A stretch of 64,000 bases of DNA. It comes from JALZMG01 sp963844175 (GTDB lineage: Bacteria; Actinomycetota; Acidimicrobiia; Acidimicrobiales; Ilumatobacteraceae). Positions 43,669 through 52,505 of this stretch are shown in pieces. The notes under the pieces are model-generated. The model saw only the letters and a program-made list of their open reading frames with translations. It was not told where the DNA came from and did no database searches. The DNA lies in the NCBI GenBank assembly GCA_963844175.1, contig CAWJNE010000009.1, forward strand, positions 1-64,000. Reading direction: 5' to 3'. A program made the position numbers and the translations under genes. Within the stretch, counting starts at the first letter, position 1. Each line of letters starts with the position of its first letter.

Positions 43669-44550
43669 GTGACCACGCGCTGGACCGCCGCCGACCTGCC
43701 CGATCAGACGGGTCGGACGGTCGTCGTCACCGGAGCCAACAGCGGCATCGGGCTGGCCGCCGCCCGGCAGCTCGCCAAGGTCGGCGCCCACGTGGTGCTG
43801 GCCGTGCGCGACGAGGCCAAGGGGCGCAACGCAGCCACGACCATCGACGGCTCCACCGAGGTCCGCCGTCTCGACCTCGCCGACCTCACTTCCGTGCGCC
43901 AGTTCGCCGACAGCTGGTCGGGCGACCTGGACGTGCTGGTCAACAACGCTGGCGTGATGGCGCTGCCCGAGCAGCGCACCGCCGACGGTTTCGAGATGCA
44001 GTTCGGGACCAACCACCTGGGCCACTTCGCGCTGACCAACCTGTTGCTCCCCCACGTCGTCGACCGGGTGGTGACGGTGTCGTCGTCTGCGCATCGGATG
44101 GGCACGATCCACCTGGACGACCTGAACTGGGAACGTCGCCGCTACCGGTCGTGGCCGGCCTACGGGCAGTCCAAGCTGGCCAACCTGCTGTTCACGCAGG
44201 AGCTGGAGCGGCGCCTCAGCGCGTCCGGCTCGGCAGTCCGGGCGCTGGCCGCCCACCCGGGCTACGCCGCGACGAACCTGCAGTCGCACACCGGGAACCC
44301 GGTGATGAAGGCGATGATGGCCGTGGCCAACCGGGTGGTCGCCCAGAGCGACGAGCAAGGCGCCCTCCCGACGCTGTACGCCGCGACGGCCGACCTGCCG
44401 GGCGACAGCTACGTGGGTCCGGACGGGTTCCAGGAGGCCCGCGGCGCGCCGACGCTGGTCGGTCGCAGCGGCGCGGCGTCGGATCGCGCGGTCGCCGCGG
44501 CGCTGTGGCTCGAGTCGGAGCGTCTCACCGACACCACCTTTCCAAGCTGA
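43669..44550 (+). CDS. short-chain dehydrogenase/reductase (retinol dehydrogenase-like)
   Basis: A 293-residue protein from GTG 43669. SDR motifs: VVVTGANSGIGLAAARQL (cofactor), LDVLVNNAGVMALPE, the active-site serine in TVSSSAHRMG and the catalytic YGQSK. The spacing is that of the actinobacterial retinol dehydrogenase-like group, which usually uses NADP(H). The gene is divergent from the peptidase and convergent with the alpha/beta hydrolase (3 bases apart). Confidence 0.87.
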   Translation: MTTRWTAADLPDQTGRTVVVTGANSGIGLAAARQLAKVGAHVVLAVRDEAKGRNAATTIDGSTEVRRLDLADLTSVRQFADSWSGDLDVLVNNAGVMALPEQRTADGFEMQFGTNHLGHFALTNLLLPHVVDRVVTVSSSAHRMGTIHLDDLNWERRRYRSWPAYGQSKLANLLFTQELERRLSASGSAVRALAAHPGYAATNLQSHTGNPVMKAMMAVANRVVAQSDEQGALPTLYAATADLPGDSYVGPDGFQEARGAPTLVGRSGAASDRAVAAALWLESERLTDTTFPS

Positions 44551-44553
44551 TCG

Positions 44554-45225
44554 TCAGCCGCTGGCGAGCAGATCGAGGTCGTCGACCAAACGGTCGTTCA
44601 TCGAGATGAACGGCGAATGGTCGGTGTCGTAGCTGAGCACCGCGCCGGCGCGCGACGACATCCATCGCTGCATCTCGGGGTGGATGGCGCGGTCCTGCTC
44701 GCAGAGGATGTAGGTCGACGGCACCTCGCGCCACGGCTCGACGCCTGGCGGGACGGCGAGGCACTCGGCGTTCGTCGGGCGCAGCCGCGCCGCCGCTGCG
44801 GCCGCCCGCTCGGCGTCGCAGCAGTTGAAGAACCCCTCGATCGCTGCCGCGGGTGGGACGACGATCTGCCCATCCGTGATCTCAACGTCGGCGCCGAGCG
44901 GTGCCGCCGGGAAGTCGGCCGTGCGGGCGATGAACACGTCGTCGGCGTCGAGCATCACCGCCGCCACGTAGACCAGTTGCTGCACCTCGGATCGGCCAGC
45001 TGCAGCCACCGAGATCACGAGCCCGCCGTACGAGTGGCCGACCAGGATCACCGGCCCGTGGAGTCCGTCGAGCGTGCGACCGACGGTGGCCGCATCGTCG
45101 GCCAAGCTCGTCAGCGGCAGATCGACGGCGATGGCGCGGTGACCGCGCTCGGTCAACTGCTCCGCTGTGTCGCTCCAGCACCACGAGCCGTGGCAGATGC
45201 CGTGCACCAGCACGAACGTGCTCAT
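44554..45225 (-). CDS. alpha/beta hydrolase (salicylate esterase/hydroxynitrile lyase-like)
   Basis: A 223-residue protein from ATG 45225. It has the oxyanion segment FVLVHGICHGSWCW, nucleophile GHSYGG (Ser65) and a late YDTDHSPF histidine, the pattern of the plant-type methyl esterase/hydroxynitrile lyase group found in bacteria. It is downstream of the Gfo/Idh gene at 46 bases and could be co-transcribed. No substrate can be assigned. Confidence 0.82.
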   Translation of the reverse strand: MSTFVLVHGICHGSWCWSDTAEQLTERGHRAIAVDLPLTSLADDAATVGRTLDGLHGPVILVGHSYGGLVISVAAAGRSEVQQLVYVAAVMLDADDVFIARTADFPAAPLGADVEITDGQIVVPPAAAIEGFFNCCDAERAAAAAARLRPTNAECLAVPPGVEPWREVPSTYILCEQDRAIHPEMQRWMSSRAGAVLSYDTDHSPFISMNDRLVDDLDLLASG

Positions 45226-45271
45226 CGTCGGAGCCTCGCGCGACCTGGCTCGTGCGACGAGGTCCGGCCGG

Positions 45272-46266
45272 TCACTCGCCCGGGTAGACGACCCCGAGCC
45301 GCCGGCGCACCGTGTCGAGCGTCGCCGCGATCTGCAACGACTCGTCGAGCGGCATGACGCGGCTCTCCGTCTCGCCGTCGGCGAGGCAGCGGTGCACCTC
45401 GTGCACCTGGAAGCGCAGGCCATCCCCCTCGAAGGCGGCCTCGATCCGCTGGGCCCCGGTTGCGCCGTCGATGCGCAGGTACTGCGGGCAGTGCATGAAC
45501 GGCGGGACGTCGACCCAGCCGTCGGCGCACGAGATGCGCGCCCGGCACGACAGCCCGACTCGGATCGCCGCCTTGACCACGCCGAGGCCACCGCCCGGGT
45601 GGTGCAGCACGGCGGCGACGACCTCGTCGACGCCAGTGGTGCCGACGACGCCCTCGACGGCGACGGCGTCGGGCGGGCCGAGCACGAGCGAGCACAGCTG
45701 CAGCGGGTAGATGCCGAGATCCAGCATCGCCCCACCGCCGAGCCTAGGTCGAACAGCCGGTGCACCGGGTCCACCGGCATGCGGAAGCCGAAGTCGGCCT
45801 CGACGACCAGCGGCAGGCCGAGGCGTCCGTCGTCGAGCACGTCACGGAGCGCGACATAGGCCGGCAGAAACCTCGTCCACATCGCCTCCATCAGGAACAG
45901 CCCGTTGCGGCGCGCTCGCTCGACCATCTGGGCGGCCTGGTTCGCGGACAGCGCAAGGGGCTTCTCGCAGAGCACGTGCTTGCCGGCGTCCAGGGCGGCG
46001 ATCGTGTCGTCGGCGTGCCGCGCCGACGGCGTCGCCACGTACACGACGTCCACCTCGGGGTCGTCGAGCAGGGCGCGGACGTCGCCGTACCTCGCCGGAA
46101 TGCCGTACCGGTTGCCGAAGGCCTCGGCCCGTTCGACGGAGCGTGACGCGACGGCGGTGATCACGCCGTCGTCGACGAGCGCGAGGCCGTCGGCGAAGCG
46201 CGCGGCGATGCCGCCGGGGCCGACGATCCCCCAACGCCAGATGGCGCGAGCTGACGGGTCGGACAT
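45272..46266 (-). pseudogene. Gfo/Idh/MocA-family oxidoreductase, split by one missing base
   Basis: From ATG 46266 one frame gives the N-terminal NAD-binding half (WGIVGPGGIAARFADGLALV; VYVATPSARHADDTIAALDAGKHVLCEKPLALS with the catalytic EKP). Near 45741-45749 the frame breaks after HRLFD; the C-terminal half (MLDLGIYPLQLCSLVLG..., with the conserved D-x-G-x-Y) continues in a second frame to 45272. Adding one base (FD-P-R-LGGGAMLDLG) restores a protein of about 331 residues. The family oxidises sugars or inositols and related compounds. Both halves look conserved, so this may be a sequence error. Confidence 0.8.
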
Positions 46267-46336
46267 CCCCGCACCTTGCCAGACCGGCCGCCCTCGTCAG
46301 ATCCGCCGCGCCGGCGGGCCCGTAGGGTCGTGGTCG

Positions 46337-46825
46337 ATGGGTGAGCTCACGTGGCAGCAGCTCTGCGACTCCGAACGCGAGACGCTGCTGCGTTACCTCG
46401 ACAAGATGCGCGCTGCCATCGTCCGCGCCACCGAGGGTCTGGACGACGAGCAGCTCCGACAGTCCGGCGTGCCGTCGGGGACGAACCTGCTGGGCCTCGT
46501 GCACCACGTGACCGGTGTTGAGCAGCACTGGTTCCAGTACGTGTTCGCCGGCGTCGACGAAGAGCCGGACATGGGGATGATGGCGCCGGCCGATGTCTCG
46601 GCCGCCGAGGTCGTCTCGCGCTACCGGGAGGTCTGGCGCCGCAGCAACGAGATCGTGCGCGACTGCGACGACCTCTCGACGATGGCCGCCCGACCCAACC
46701 CTGGCGAGGACGACCTCGATTCGTTGCGCGTCGTCACCGCCCACCTGCTGGAGGAGACGGCGCGCCATGCCGGGCACGCCGACATCCTCCGGGAGCAGAT
46801 CGACGGCCGGGTCGACGACGACTGA
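46337..46825 (+). CDS. DinB/DUF664-family protein
   Basis: A 162-residue four-helix bundle from ATG 46337. The first helix is ERETLLRYLDKMRAAIVRATEGLDDEQLRQSGVPSGTNLLGLVHHVTGVEQHWF with the first metal histidine, and the last HLLEETARHAGHADILREQIDGR supplies two more. This is the DinB/DUF664 type of metal- and thiol-linked proteins. It is divergent from the Gfo/Idh gene across 70 bases and followed by a SnoaL gene at 41 bases. Confidence 0.8.
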   Translation: MGELTWQQLCDSERETLLRYLDKMRAAIVRATEGLDDEQLRQSGVPSGTNLLGLVHHVTGVEQHWFQYVFAGVDEEPDMGMMAPADVSAAEVVSRYREVWRRSNEIVRDCDDLSTMAARPNPGEDDLDSLRVVTAHLLEETARHAGHADILREQIDGRVDDD

Positions 46826-46866
46826 TCGGGCGATCGTGACGTGAGACGAGCAGACGGAGGAACATC

Positions 46867-47361
46867 GTGATCAACGCCGATGACGGCCTCGCCGTGGCCC
46901 AGACGATCTACCGGTACGCCGTCGGGATCGACACCCGCGACTGGTCCCTCTACCGCTCGATCTTCGCCGACGAGGTGGCCATCGACTTCACGTCCTACAG
47001 CGGCGGCGAGCCGACGACCATGACGGCGGACCAGTGGGTGGCCGGGGTGCAGCCGCTGTTCACCGGGCTCGATGCCACCCAGCACTCGATGACGAACCCG
47101 CTGCCGGAAGGGCGCGGGAATGCAGCCACCTGCCGGATGTACATGCAGGCCCACCACGTGTTCGACCCCGACGACCCGCAGTCGTGGTTCACGATCGGCG
47201 GGTACTACGACGACGAGCTGGTCCGGTCGTCAGCCGGACCCTACGGGTGGCTGCTCACGGGGGTGACGCTCACGGTGCTGTGGCGCCGCGGTGACCCGTC
47301 GATCATGCCCGCCGCCCGCGAGGCGGGCCTGCGCGCCCTGGGCACGACCGAGCGGCCCTGA
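46867..47361 (+). CDS. SnoaL-like (nuclear transport factor 2 family) protein
   Basis: A 164-residue protein from GTG 46867 with GGAGGA upstream. It opens DGLAVAQTIYRYAVGIDTRDWSLYRSIFADEVAIDF, has QHSMTNPLPEG and ends in a strand hairpin (LLTGVTLTVLWRRGDP), the pattern of the SnoaL_4-type group that includes aromatic-ring dehydratases. Its 3' end overlaps the convergent molybdopterin gene by 121 bases. Confidence 0.78.
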   Translation: MINADDGLAVAQTIYRYAVGIDTRDWSLYRSIFADEVAIDFTSYSGGEPTTMTADQWVAGVQPLFTGLDATQHSMTNPLPEGRGNAATCRMYMQAHHVFDPDDPQSWFTIGGYYDDELVRSSAGPYGWLLTGVTLTVLWRRGDPSIMPAAREAGLRALGTTERP

Positions 47362-48155
47362 CGGCTCGCCCATGGCCGGTCGGACCGAGCGGCTGGCCGG
47401 ACGTCGATCGTGCTGCCGAGCAGGCTGAGTCGTCGGTCGTCGGCGGTGTCGATCGACCGTCGGCTGCGGCGCAGCATCACCGCCGCCACGGCTTGGTAGA
47501 CCGGCCGGACCACGCGGCCGGGGAGCGACCCATGGCGCTCCTCGTGGGCGACCCTCGCCCTGGGGTGGGAGTGCAGGAGCACGTCCAACACGAACGACCG
47601 AGGACGACCCGTCGGCTCGGCGGTGTGCACGTCGATGCGGCACAGGTGCTTCGTGCTGATGTAGCCGTACTGCGCCGGGCTGACGACCCTGAGCGGCGCG
47701 CCGTGGTCGGTGCCGAGCGGTTCTCCGTCCAGGTGGTCGGCGAGCAGCACGTCGTCGTCGAGCGCGTCCTCGATGGTGACGACCGAGTTGAAGCCATCGA
47801 GGCCCCGGAACTCGACGTGGGTGACGACGGCACCGGGGCGCAGCGCCGGCTCGATGCTCGAGCGGTAGAACTCGGCGAACGCCACCCCCTCCCACCGGAG
47901 GCCGAGCGAGGTCCACCCCGAGACGCAGTGGAAGTCGGCGTGGAGCTGCCGACGCGGGTACCCCGCCAGGTCGGCGATGGGCACGGCGAACGCTTCGGTC
48001 ACCGCCCCGCCGACCTCGATGACCGGGTCGACGGGGATCGCTGGCGCCGGTCCGCTGAGGCGGATCCCGAAGCGGGGGAACCAGTCGATGACCCGCTGAC
48101 CCGGCGGCAGCGACTCCGTTGCGCCCGACTTGGCCCTGGTCTCGGTCTCGATCAC
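47241..48155 (-). CDS. sulfite oxidase-like molybdopterin-dependent oxidoreductase
   Basis: A 304-residue protein from GTG 48155 with AAAGGAG upstream. It has a single sulfite-oxidase-type Moco domain (about 35-215): the molybdenum cysteine in FHCVSGWTSLGL (C77), then EDALDDDVLLADHLDGEPLGTDHGAPLRVV and YGYISTKHL. It ends in a long basic, low-complexity tail (from ~225) that overlaps the convergent SnoaL gene by 121 bases. No signal peptide is present. Divergent TetR control through the 48174-48201 operators is likely. Confidence 0.8.
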   Translation of the reverse strand: MIETETRAKSGATESLPPGQRVIDWFPRFGIRLSGPAPAIPVDPVIEVGGAVTEAFAVPIADLAGYPRRQLHADFHCVSGWTSLGLRWEGVAFAEFYRSSIEPALRPGAVVTHVEFRGLDGFNSVVTIEDALDDDVLLADHLDGEPLGTDHGAPLRVVSPAQYGYISTKHLCRIDVHTAEPTGRPRSFVLDVLLHSHPRARVAHEERHGSLPGRVVRPVYQAVAAVMLRRSRRSIDTADDRRLSLLGSTIDVRPAARSDRPWASRQGRSVVPRARRPASRAAGMIDGSPRRHSTVSVTPVSSHP

Positions 48156-48173
48156 GATGCCGCTCCTTTTGCC

Positions 48174-48201
48174 GACCGACGGTCGGTCACCGACTATCGG
48201 T
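48174..48201. promoter_or_regulatory. two tandem palindromes, probable TetR operators
   Basis: GACCGAC-G-GTCGGTC (48174-48188) is followed directly by ACCGA-CTA-TCGGT (48189-48201). Both share ACCGA...TCGGT with 13-base cores and sit in the 65-base gap between the TetR gene and the molybdopterin gene. Their centres are 14 bases apart, which fits two TetR dimers. Confidence 0.75.
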
Positions 48202-48220
48202 CAGTCTCTAGGGTGAGGCT

Positions 48221-48838
48221 GTGGTTGTCAAGGACACGCTGCGCGCCCGCCAGGCGGAGGGCACGCGTCAGCTCCTGATCGACACGGCCCGGCAGCTGTT
48301 CACGGAGCGCGGCTTCGCGGCGACGTCGATCGAGGAGATCATCCAGCGCGCCGGGGTCGCCAAAGGGGCGCTGTACCACCACTTCAACGGCAAGAACGAC
48401 CTGTTCCGAGCGGTCTACGACGCCGTCCAGGCTGACGCCGTCGCCGGTGTCGTCGCCGCCGCCCTGGCCGAACAGGAACCATGGGCGGCCGTCCGGGCAG
48501 GTCTCGCGGCGTTCCTCGATGCCTGCCTGGAGCCGGCGTTCCGCCGAGTCGTCGTGCTCGACAGCGTCGGCGTGCTCCAGCAAGACGTCTGGGACGGCGG
48601 GATCGAGCACAACGAGCTGCCCATGTTGCGCACGGTGCTGACGCCTTTGGTGGCGGCTGACCGGCTTCCCGGCGTCAGCGTCGAACCGCTCGTCCACGTC
48701 ACGCTCGGCGGCCTGTACGGCGCCGCCCTGTTCATCGCCCGATCACGCCGGCCCCGCGCCGCTCGTCGAGAGGTCGACGCCGTGCTCGACGCGCTGATCG
48801 CCGGCCTGCAGTCGCAGGGCCGACCCGCACCGCCCTGA
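48221..48838 (+). CDS. TetR-family transcriptional regulator
   Basis: A 205-residue protein from GTG 48221. The N-terminal HTH is complete: RQLLIDTARQLFTERGFAATSIEEIIQRAGVAKGALYHHFNGKNDLFRAVYDAVQ (in part). The C-terminal ligand domain is helical with no known ligand signature. It probably represses itself and the divergent molybdopterin oxidoreductase by binding the two palindromes upstream. A hairpin (48823-48853) covers its stop codon. Confidence 0.92.
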   Translation: MVVKDTLRARQAEGTRQLLIDTARQLFTERGFAATSIEEIIQRAGVAKGALYHHFNGKNDLFRAVYDAVQADAVAGVVAAALAEQEPWAAVRAGLAAFLDACLEPAFRRVVVLDSVGVLQQDVWDGGIEHNELPMLRTVLTPLVAADRLPGVSVEPLVHVTLGGLYGAALFIARSRRPRAARREVDAVLDALIAGLQSQGRPAPP

Positions 48839-48853
48839 CCGGGCGGTGCGGGT
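48823..48853. terminator. bidirectional hairpin overlapping the TetR stop codon
   Basis: A perfect 13-base inverted repeat (48823-48835 and 48841-48853) has the TGA of the TetR gene in its 5-base loop. It lies between convergent genes, so it probably ends both. Confidence 0.7.
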
Positions 48854-48860
48854 GCCGACC

Positions 48861-49307
48861 TCAGGCCGGTGTCGCGCTGGGGGGCGGGGGTGGGAGCTCG
48901 GAGCCCGGCGGGGGCGCCGGCTGATCGGCGACGACGACGGCGTACGACCCGATCACCTTGAGCGCCGACCCTTCGAGGCCGCGTCCGTCTTCGAGCAGGA
49001 CGCTGGTCACGGTCCCATCGTCGGTGATGTCCAGGTCGGCGAGCCGTCCCAGCTCGTCACCGGCTTCGGTCAGCACCCGCCGTCCAAGCGGGGAGTCGGC
49101 CGGGTCGTCGACGGCGACGGCCGCCCCGTCATACGTGACGGCGTCTCCGTCGAACGTGCGGATGGACGCCGTCTGGATCAACCCGTCGCTGGTGCGCAGG
49201 CCGACGACCCGGCCCCGGTCGATCTGCACGCCGACGACCTTGCCGCCCTGCTCGGCATCGGCCAGGGAGATGGTCGGCTGGCCGACGAGCTGGCTGAGGC
49301 GGGTCAT
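48861..49307 (-). CDS. PRC-barrel domain protein
   Basis: A 148-residue protein with two PRC-barrel-like halves (MTRLSQLVGQPTISLADAEQGGKVVGVQIDRGRVVGLRT in part; LGRRVLTEAGDELGRLADLDITDDGTVTSVLLEDG) and a Pro-rich tail. PRC-barrels bind RNA or photosynthetic and other partners. The start ATG 49307 overlaps the stop of the next PRC gene (ATGA). It is the last gene of a three-gene operon. Confidence 0.72.
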   Translation of the reverse strand: MTRLSQLVGQPTISLADAEQGGKVVGVQIDRGRVVGLRTSDGLIQTASIRTFDGDAVTYDGAAVAVDDPADSPLGRRVLTEAGDELGRLADLDITDDGTVTSVLLEDGRGLEGSALKVIGSYAVVVADQPAPPPGSELPPPPPSATPA

Positions 49308-49870
49308 CGCAGTCCTCCCCGGTCGAGATCGGTCGTGTCGAGGTCATCCGCCAGCGCGGACAGGTCGGAGCGCACGCGGTGCTCGATGCCGTCCGGCACG
49401 ATCAGCGCGCTTGCCGACACTGCCGTGTGGGTGCCGATCGGGACGAAGCCGTCTCCGGCGTCGCCACCACCGATCTCGAACCCGACGACGCGTGGGCGTC
49501 CACCACCCGCCAGCACCACATCGCGTACCCGGCCGAGCTCCCGGCCCGACTCGGTGACGACCATGTCGTTGCTGACGTCGGCCGATCGCTCGACGCTGCT
49601 GGCCACGTCGTGAGGGGCATCAGCTGGGTCGGTGATGGCTTCGACCGTCTCGACCATGACGGCGTGCGTGCCGATGGAGCTGATGGAATCAGCCGGGAGC
49701 ACCTCACGCCGACGGCCACCGAACAGGCCTCGCTTGCCCAACGTGAACCCGGTGACGAGCCCCTGAGAGGGGTCGAAGATCAGGTCGCGCACCTCGGCAA
49801 CGTCGTCGCCGGTCGACACATCGACGACCGGGAACCCGGCGACGTCCTTGCCGCGCAGCAGCTTCGTCAT
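49304..49870 (-). CDS. PRC-barrel domain protein
   Basis: A 188-residue protein. Two PRC-barrel repeats are visible: MTKLLRGKDVAGFPVVDVSTGDDVAEVRDLIFDPSQGLVTGFTL (in part) and MVVTESGRELGRVRDVVLAGGGRPRVVGFEIGG. It overlaps the upstream small membrane protein by 4 bases (ATGA) and the downstream PRC gene likewise. The cellular role is not known. Confidence 0.75.
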   Translation of the reverse strand: MTKLLRGKDVAGFPVVDVSTGDDVAEVRDLIFDPSQGLVTGFTLGKRGLFGGRRREVLPADSISSIGTHAVMVETVEAITDPADAPHDVASSVERSADVSNDMVVTESGRELGRVRDVVLAGGGRPRVVGFEIGGGDAGDGFVPIGTHTAVSASALIVPDGIEHRVRSDLSALADDLDTTDLDRGGLR

Positions 49871-50007
49871 GGTCGATCACCTTCTTCCCGACGTCCCGTC
49901 TGGGTGACGAGCAGACGTCCTCGCTTGCTGCGTTGCACCGCAGCGATCACCGCGCCGATCACGATCAGCGCGACGATGATGAGCAGAATCACCAACCAAA
50001 GATCCAT
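49867..50007 (-). CDS. 46-residue single-pass membrane protein
   Basis: ATG 50007 has a strong GGAGGTGG Shine-Dalgarno. The protein is one hydrophobic helix (LWLVILLIIVALIVIGAVIAAV) followed by a basic cytosolic tail (QRSKRGRLLVTQTGRREEG). It leads two PRC-barrel genes and overlaps the first by 4 bases, so it may anchor or report on them. It is too short for a database-style call. Confidence 0.7.
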   Translation of the reverse strand: MDLWLVILLIIVALIVIGAVIAAVQRSKRGRLLVTQTGRREEGDRP

Positions 50008-50078
50008 GGACCACCTCCGGCGACGTGGGTACCCCTCTGACGTATCCGATAAACCGAGGGCGAAAGGAGACGGCGTCG

Positions 50079-51488
50079 TCACCAGCCGCCGAACGTGGCC
50101 TGCAGGTCGACCGCTCCGGCCGCCGGCGCCAGCCCGACGGCGTCCGCTTCGAAGCACGCTTCGCCCAGTGCGGCGACCAGGGTGCCGACGGGGGCACCGA
50201 GCGCAACGGCGCGGCGAAGGCGACCCATCGCCCGCGTCGACGACACCGTGATGATCTCCTCGCCACCCGACATCACCCGCACGGTCCCGACACCGCCGGG
50301 ACGCACCTGGCCCACCAGGGCACGGAGAGCATCGGCCGCTTCGACCACCGGGCGCCGGATGGTGACGATCGGCCCGGCACCGCTGCAGCTGGGCGGGCGT
50401 CGGCGCGGCGAACCGCACCCGGCGATCGAAGGCGAAATGATCCACGACAGCGGGCGGAGCGGCCGACACGACGTGGACGGCGACGTCGCCGAACCCCTCG
50501 ATCACCGACGCGATGGTCGCGACGAGCGGAGCCGACATCGCGGTCGGGGAGGTCGAGGACGGCGATGGTGTCGGCGAGCTCGTAGGTCGACAGCCGCGGA
50601 CCGGGCCGCAGGCTCCGGGATGTTTGCGGCGAGCCACAGGGTCTCCGCCGTCTGGTCGATCGCCGATCCGTCGCGTTCCGCCCGGTCCGGCTCGTCGTGC
50701 CACGCCACCGCGGCGCGGTCGTGGACGAGCACGGCGCCGTTGTTGAAGGCCCGGAACGCGAGCTCCCAGTCCTCGCCGCCGTACTCGGACCGCTCGTCGT
50801 CGAACCCCCCGACGTCCTCGAACAACGCCCGCCCGCAGCTCATCACCCCGGAGATCACGTACCGGTACGAGTGATCGTCGGCATCGACGAGGTCGTTGGT
50901 GCTGGCGTACCCGTCCTCGAGCCACGCCGGATCGGCGCGACGACGGGGGGCCGGTCCCCGCTCGCCGAACCAGGCGACGACGTCGGCCGGGGACCAGCCG
51001 CCGAGGTCGGCGTGGTGGCGACGGCCGACGACCAGGGCGTCGGGGAGCACGTCGGGCCAGGCGGCCAGCCGGTGGATCGTCGGTGGACAGGGCAGCGTGT
51101 CGGGGTCGAGGAAGACGAGGACTTCGGCGCTCGTCGCCCCGGCGCCGAGGTTGCGGGCGGCACCGGGCCGACAGCCCAGATCGGCCTGCCGGATGATGCG
51201 CACGGGCACACCGAAACTGGATGGCGGTGGAGGTGGCGGACGGCGCGACCCGTCGTCGACGACGATCACCTCGTGGCGCCGGGGATCGAGCCCCGCCATC
51301 GACAGCGCGGCGTACATCCGGCGCAGCGAATCCGGCTGCTCGTAGTACGGGATGACGACCGCCACCGTGGCGTCGGGGGCGTCCATCCGGTCCTCCACCT
51401 CACCGGCGACGAGGTCCCAGCGATTGTCCGGCACCCATCGCCGGCGACCGACGCTGACGATCCGTGCGCACGGTCGCGCCTCAGCCAC
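50079..51488 (-). pseudogene. GT2-type glycosyltransferase broken by three frameshifts
   Basis: From GTG 51488 the first frame encodes a GT2 A-fold (VAVVIPYYEQPDSLRRMYAALS; VIVVDDGSRRP; DLGCRPGAARNLGAG; FLDPDTLP; GGFDDERSEYGGEDWELAFR) through about 50615. The rest reads in three more steps: LRPGPRLSTYELADTIAVLD (frame 3), APLVATIASVIEGFGDVAVHVVSA (another) and RPVVEAADALRALVGQV to a stop at 50079. Each step is one extra base, so three insertions restore the original frame overall. It would otherwise be about 468 residues. It is last in the glycosyltransferase operon; start overlaps the upstream stop by 8 bases (GTGGCTGA). Confidence 0.7.
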
Positions 51489-52503
51489 GGCGATCGGCGA
51501 CACCCCGGTAGACCGCGCGGTGCTGCGCGGCGACCGCCCGCCCACGGAAGCGCTCGGGGATCGGCGCCGACTGGACGGTCGAGGCAGGCTCGTCCAGGGC
51601 TCGCGAGATCGCCGCCGCCAGCTCCCGGACATCGTTCGGCCGGTAGCGCATCACCAGCTCGGGCGCCTCAGCGACCAGCTCACCGGCGTACGCGCTGTCG
51701 GCGGTCAGGGGCCGGCGACCGTGGGCGATCCACGTGGCCAGCGACGCAGACGCCGACGGGGCGGCCGCAGGGACGACCGGGACGTCGGTCCGACGGACCG
51801 CTGCGGCCAGCGCGGCGTCGTCGAGGTGCCCGGTGACGACGATGCGACGGCGGGCTCGCACGGCGAAGCGCTCCAGCTCGCCGAGCAGATCGTCGTGGCC
51901 GGGGCTGACCGCTCCGACTGCCCACAGGGCGAGGTCGTCGCGCCGTGTGCTCAGGGCCTCGAGCACGGCACGGTGGCCCTTGCCGGGGTAGATGTGGCCG
52001 AGCACGGCCACCATCGGTCCGGCGACGTCGAAGGCCTCGGTCGCTGCGACCGGCGCGATCGGCTCGATGGGCAAGGGGATGACCGTCGGCTCGGCGGAGA
52101 CGCCGCAGGCCCGCAATCGCTCTCGTTCGTGACCGCTCGACACGACGACGGCATCGACCGACGTCGCCAGGTGCCGGTAGGCGGCGGCGCGGCGCCGATC
52201 GTGCTCGGTGCAGCTGCCGTTCGGAACGTCGTGCAACGTCACGATCGCCGGGCACGCCAGGCGTCTGATGAGCTCGAGGCACGCGCCGGCCGCTCGATCG
52301 CTCGTGGAGCCGAACAGGCGATCCGTGTAGTGGAGGTGGGCGGTCGGAGTCGTCGGCGTCGCTGGCCGTTCTTGCGGATCGGGCAGCCGGAGGACGGGGC
52401 TGCCGGTGAGGCGGGCGACGGCGATGGCGTGCCGGACCACGCCGTGGTGCTCGGGTCCGACGACGACGGAGGTCGACAGCAGCTGACACCCGGGACGGCT
52501 CAT
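51481..52503 (-). CDS. GT4-type (GT-B) glycosyltransferase
   Basis: A 340-residue protein from ATG 52503. It has the GT-B features: SVVVGPEHHGVVRHAIAVARLTG, then VTLHDVPNGS, VVVSSGHERERL, VAVLGHIYPGKGHRAVLEALS and a C-terminal VVPAAAPSASASLATWIAHGRRPL. The acceptor and donor cannot be read. It is fifth of six genes; the start lies 2 bases after the preceding stop. Confidence 0.83.
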   Translation of the reverse strand: MSRPGCQLLSTSVVVGPEHHGVVRHAIAVARLTGSPVLRLPDPQERPATPTTPTAHLHYTDRLFGSTSDRAAGACLELIRRLACPAIVTLHDVPNGSCTEHDRRRAAAYRHLATSVDAVVVSSGHERERLRACGVSAEPTVIPLPIEPIAPVAATEAFDVAGPMVAVLGHIYPGKGHRAVLEALSTRRDDLALWAVGAVSPGHDDLLGELERFAVRARRRIVVTGHLDDAALAAAVRRTDVPVVPAAAPSASASLATWIAHGRRPLTADSAYAGELVAEAPELVMRYRPNDVRELAAAISRALDEPASTVQSAPIPERFRGRAVAAQHRAVYRGVADRRG

Positions 52504-52505
52504 CG

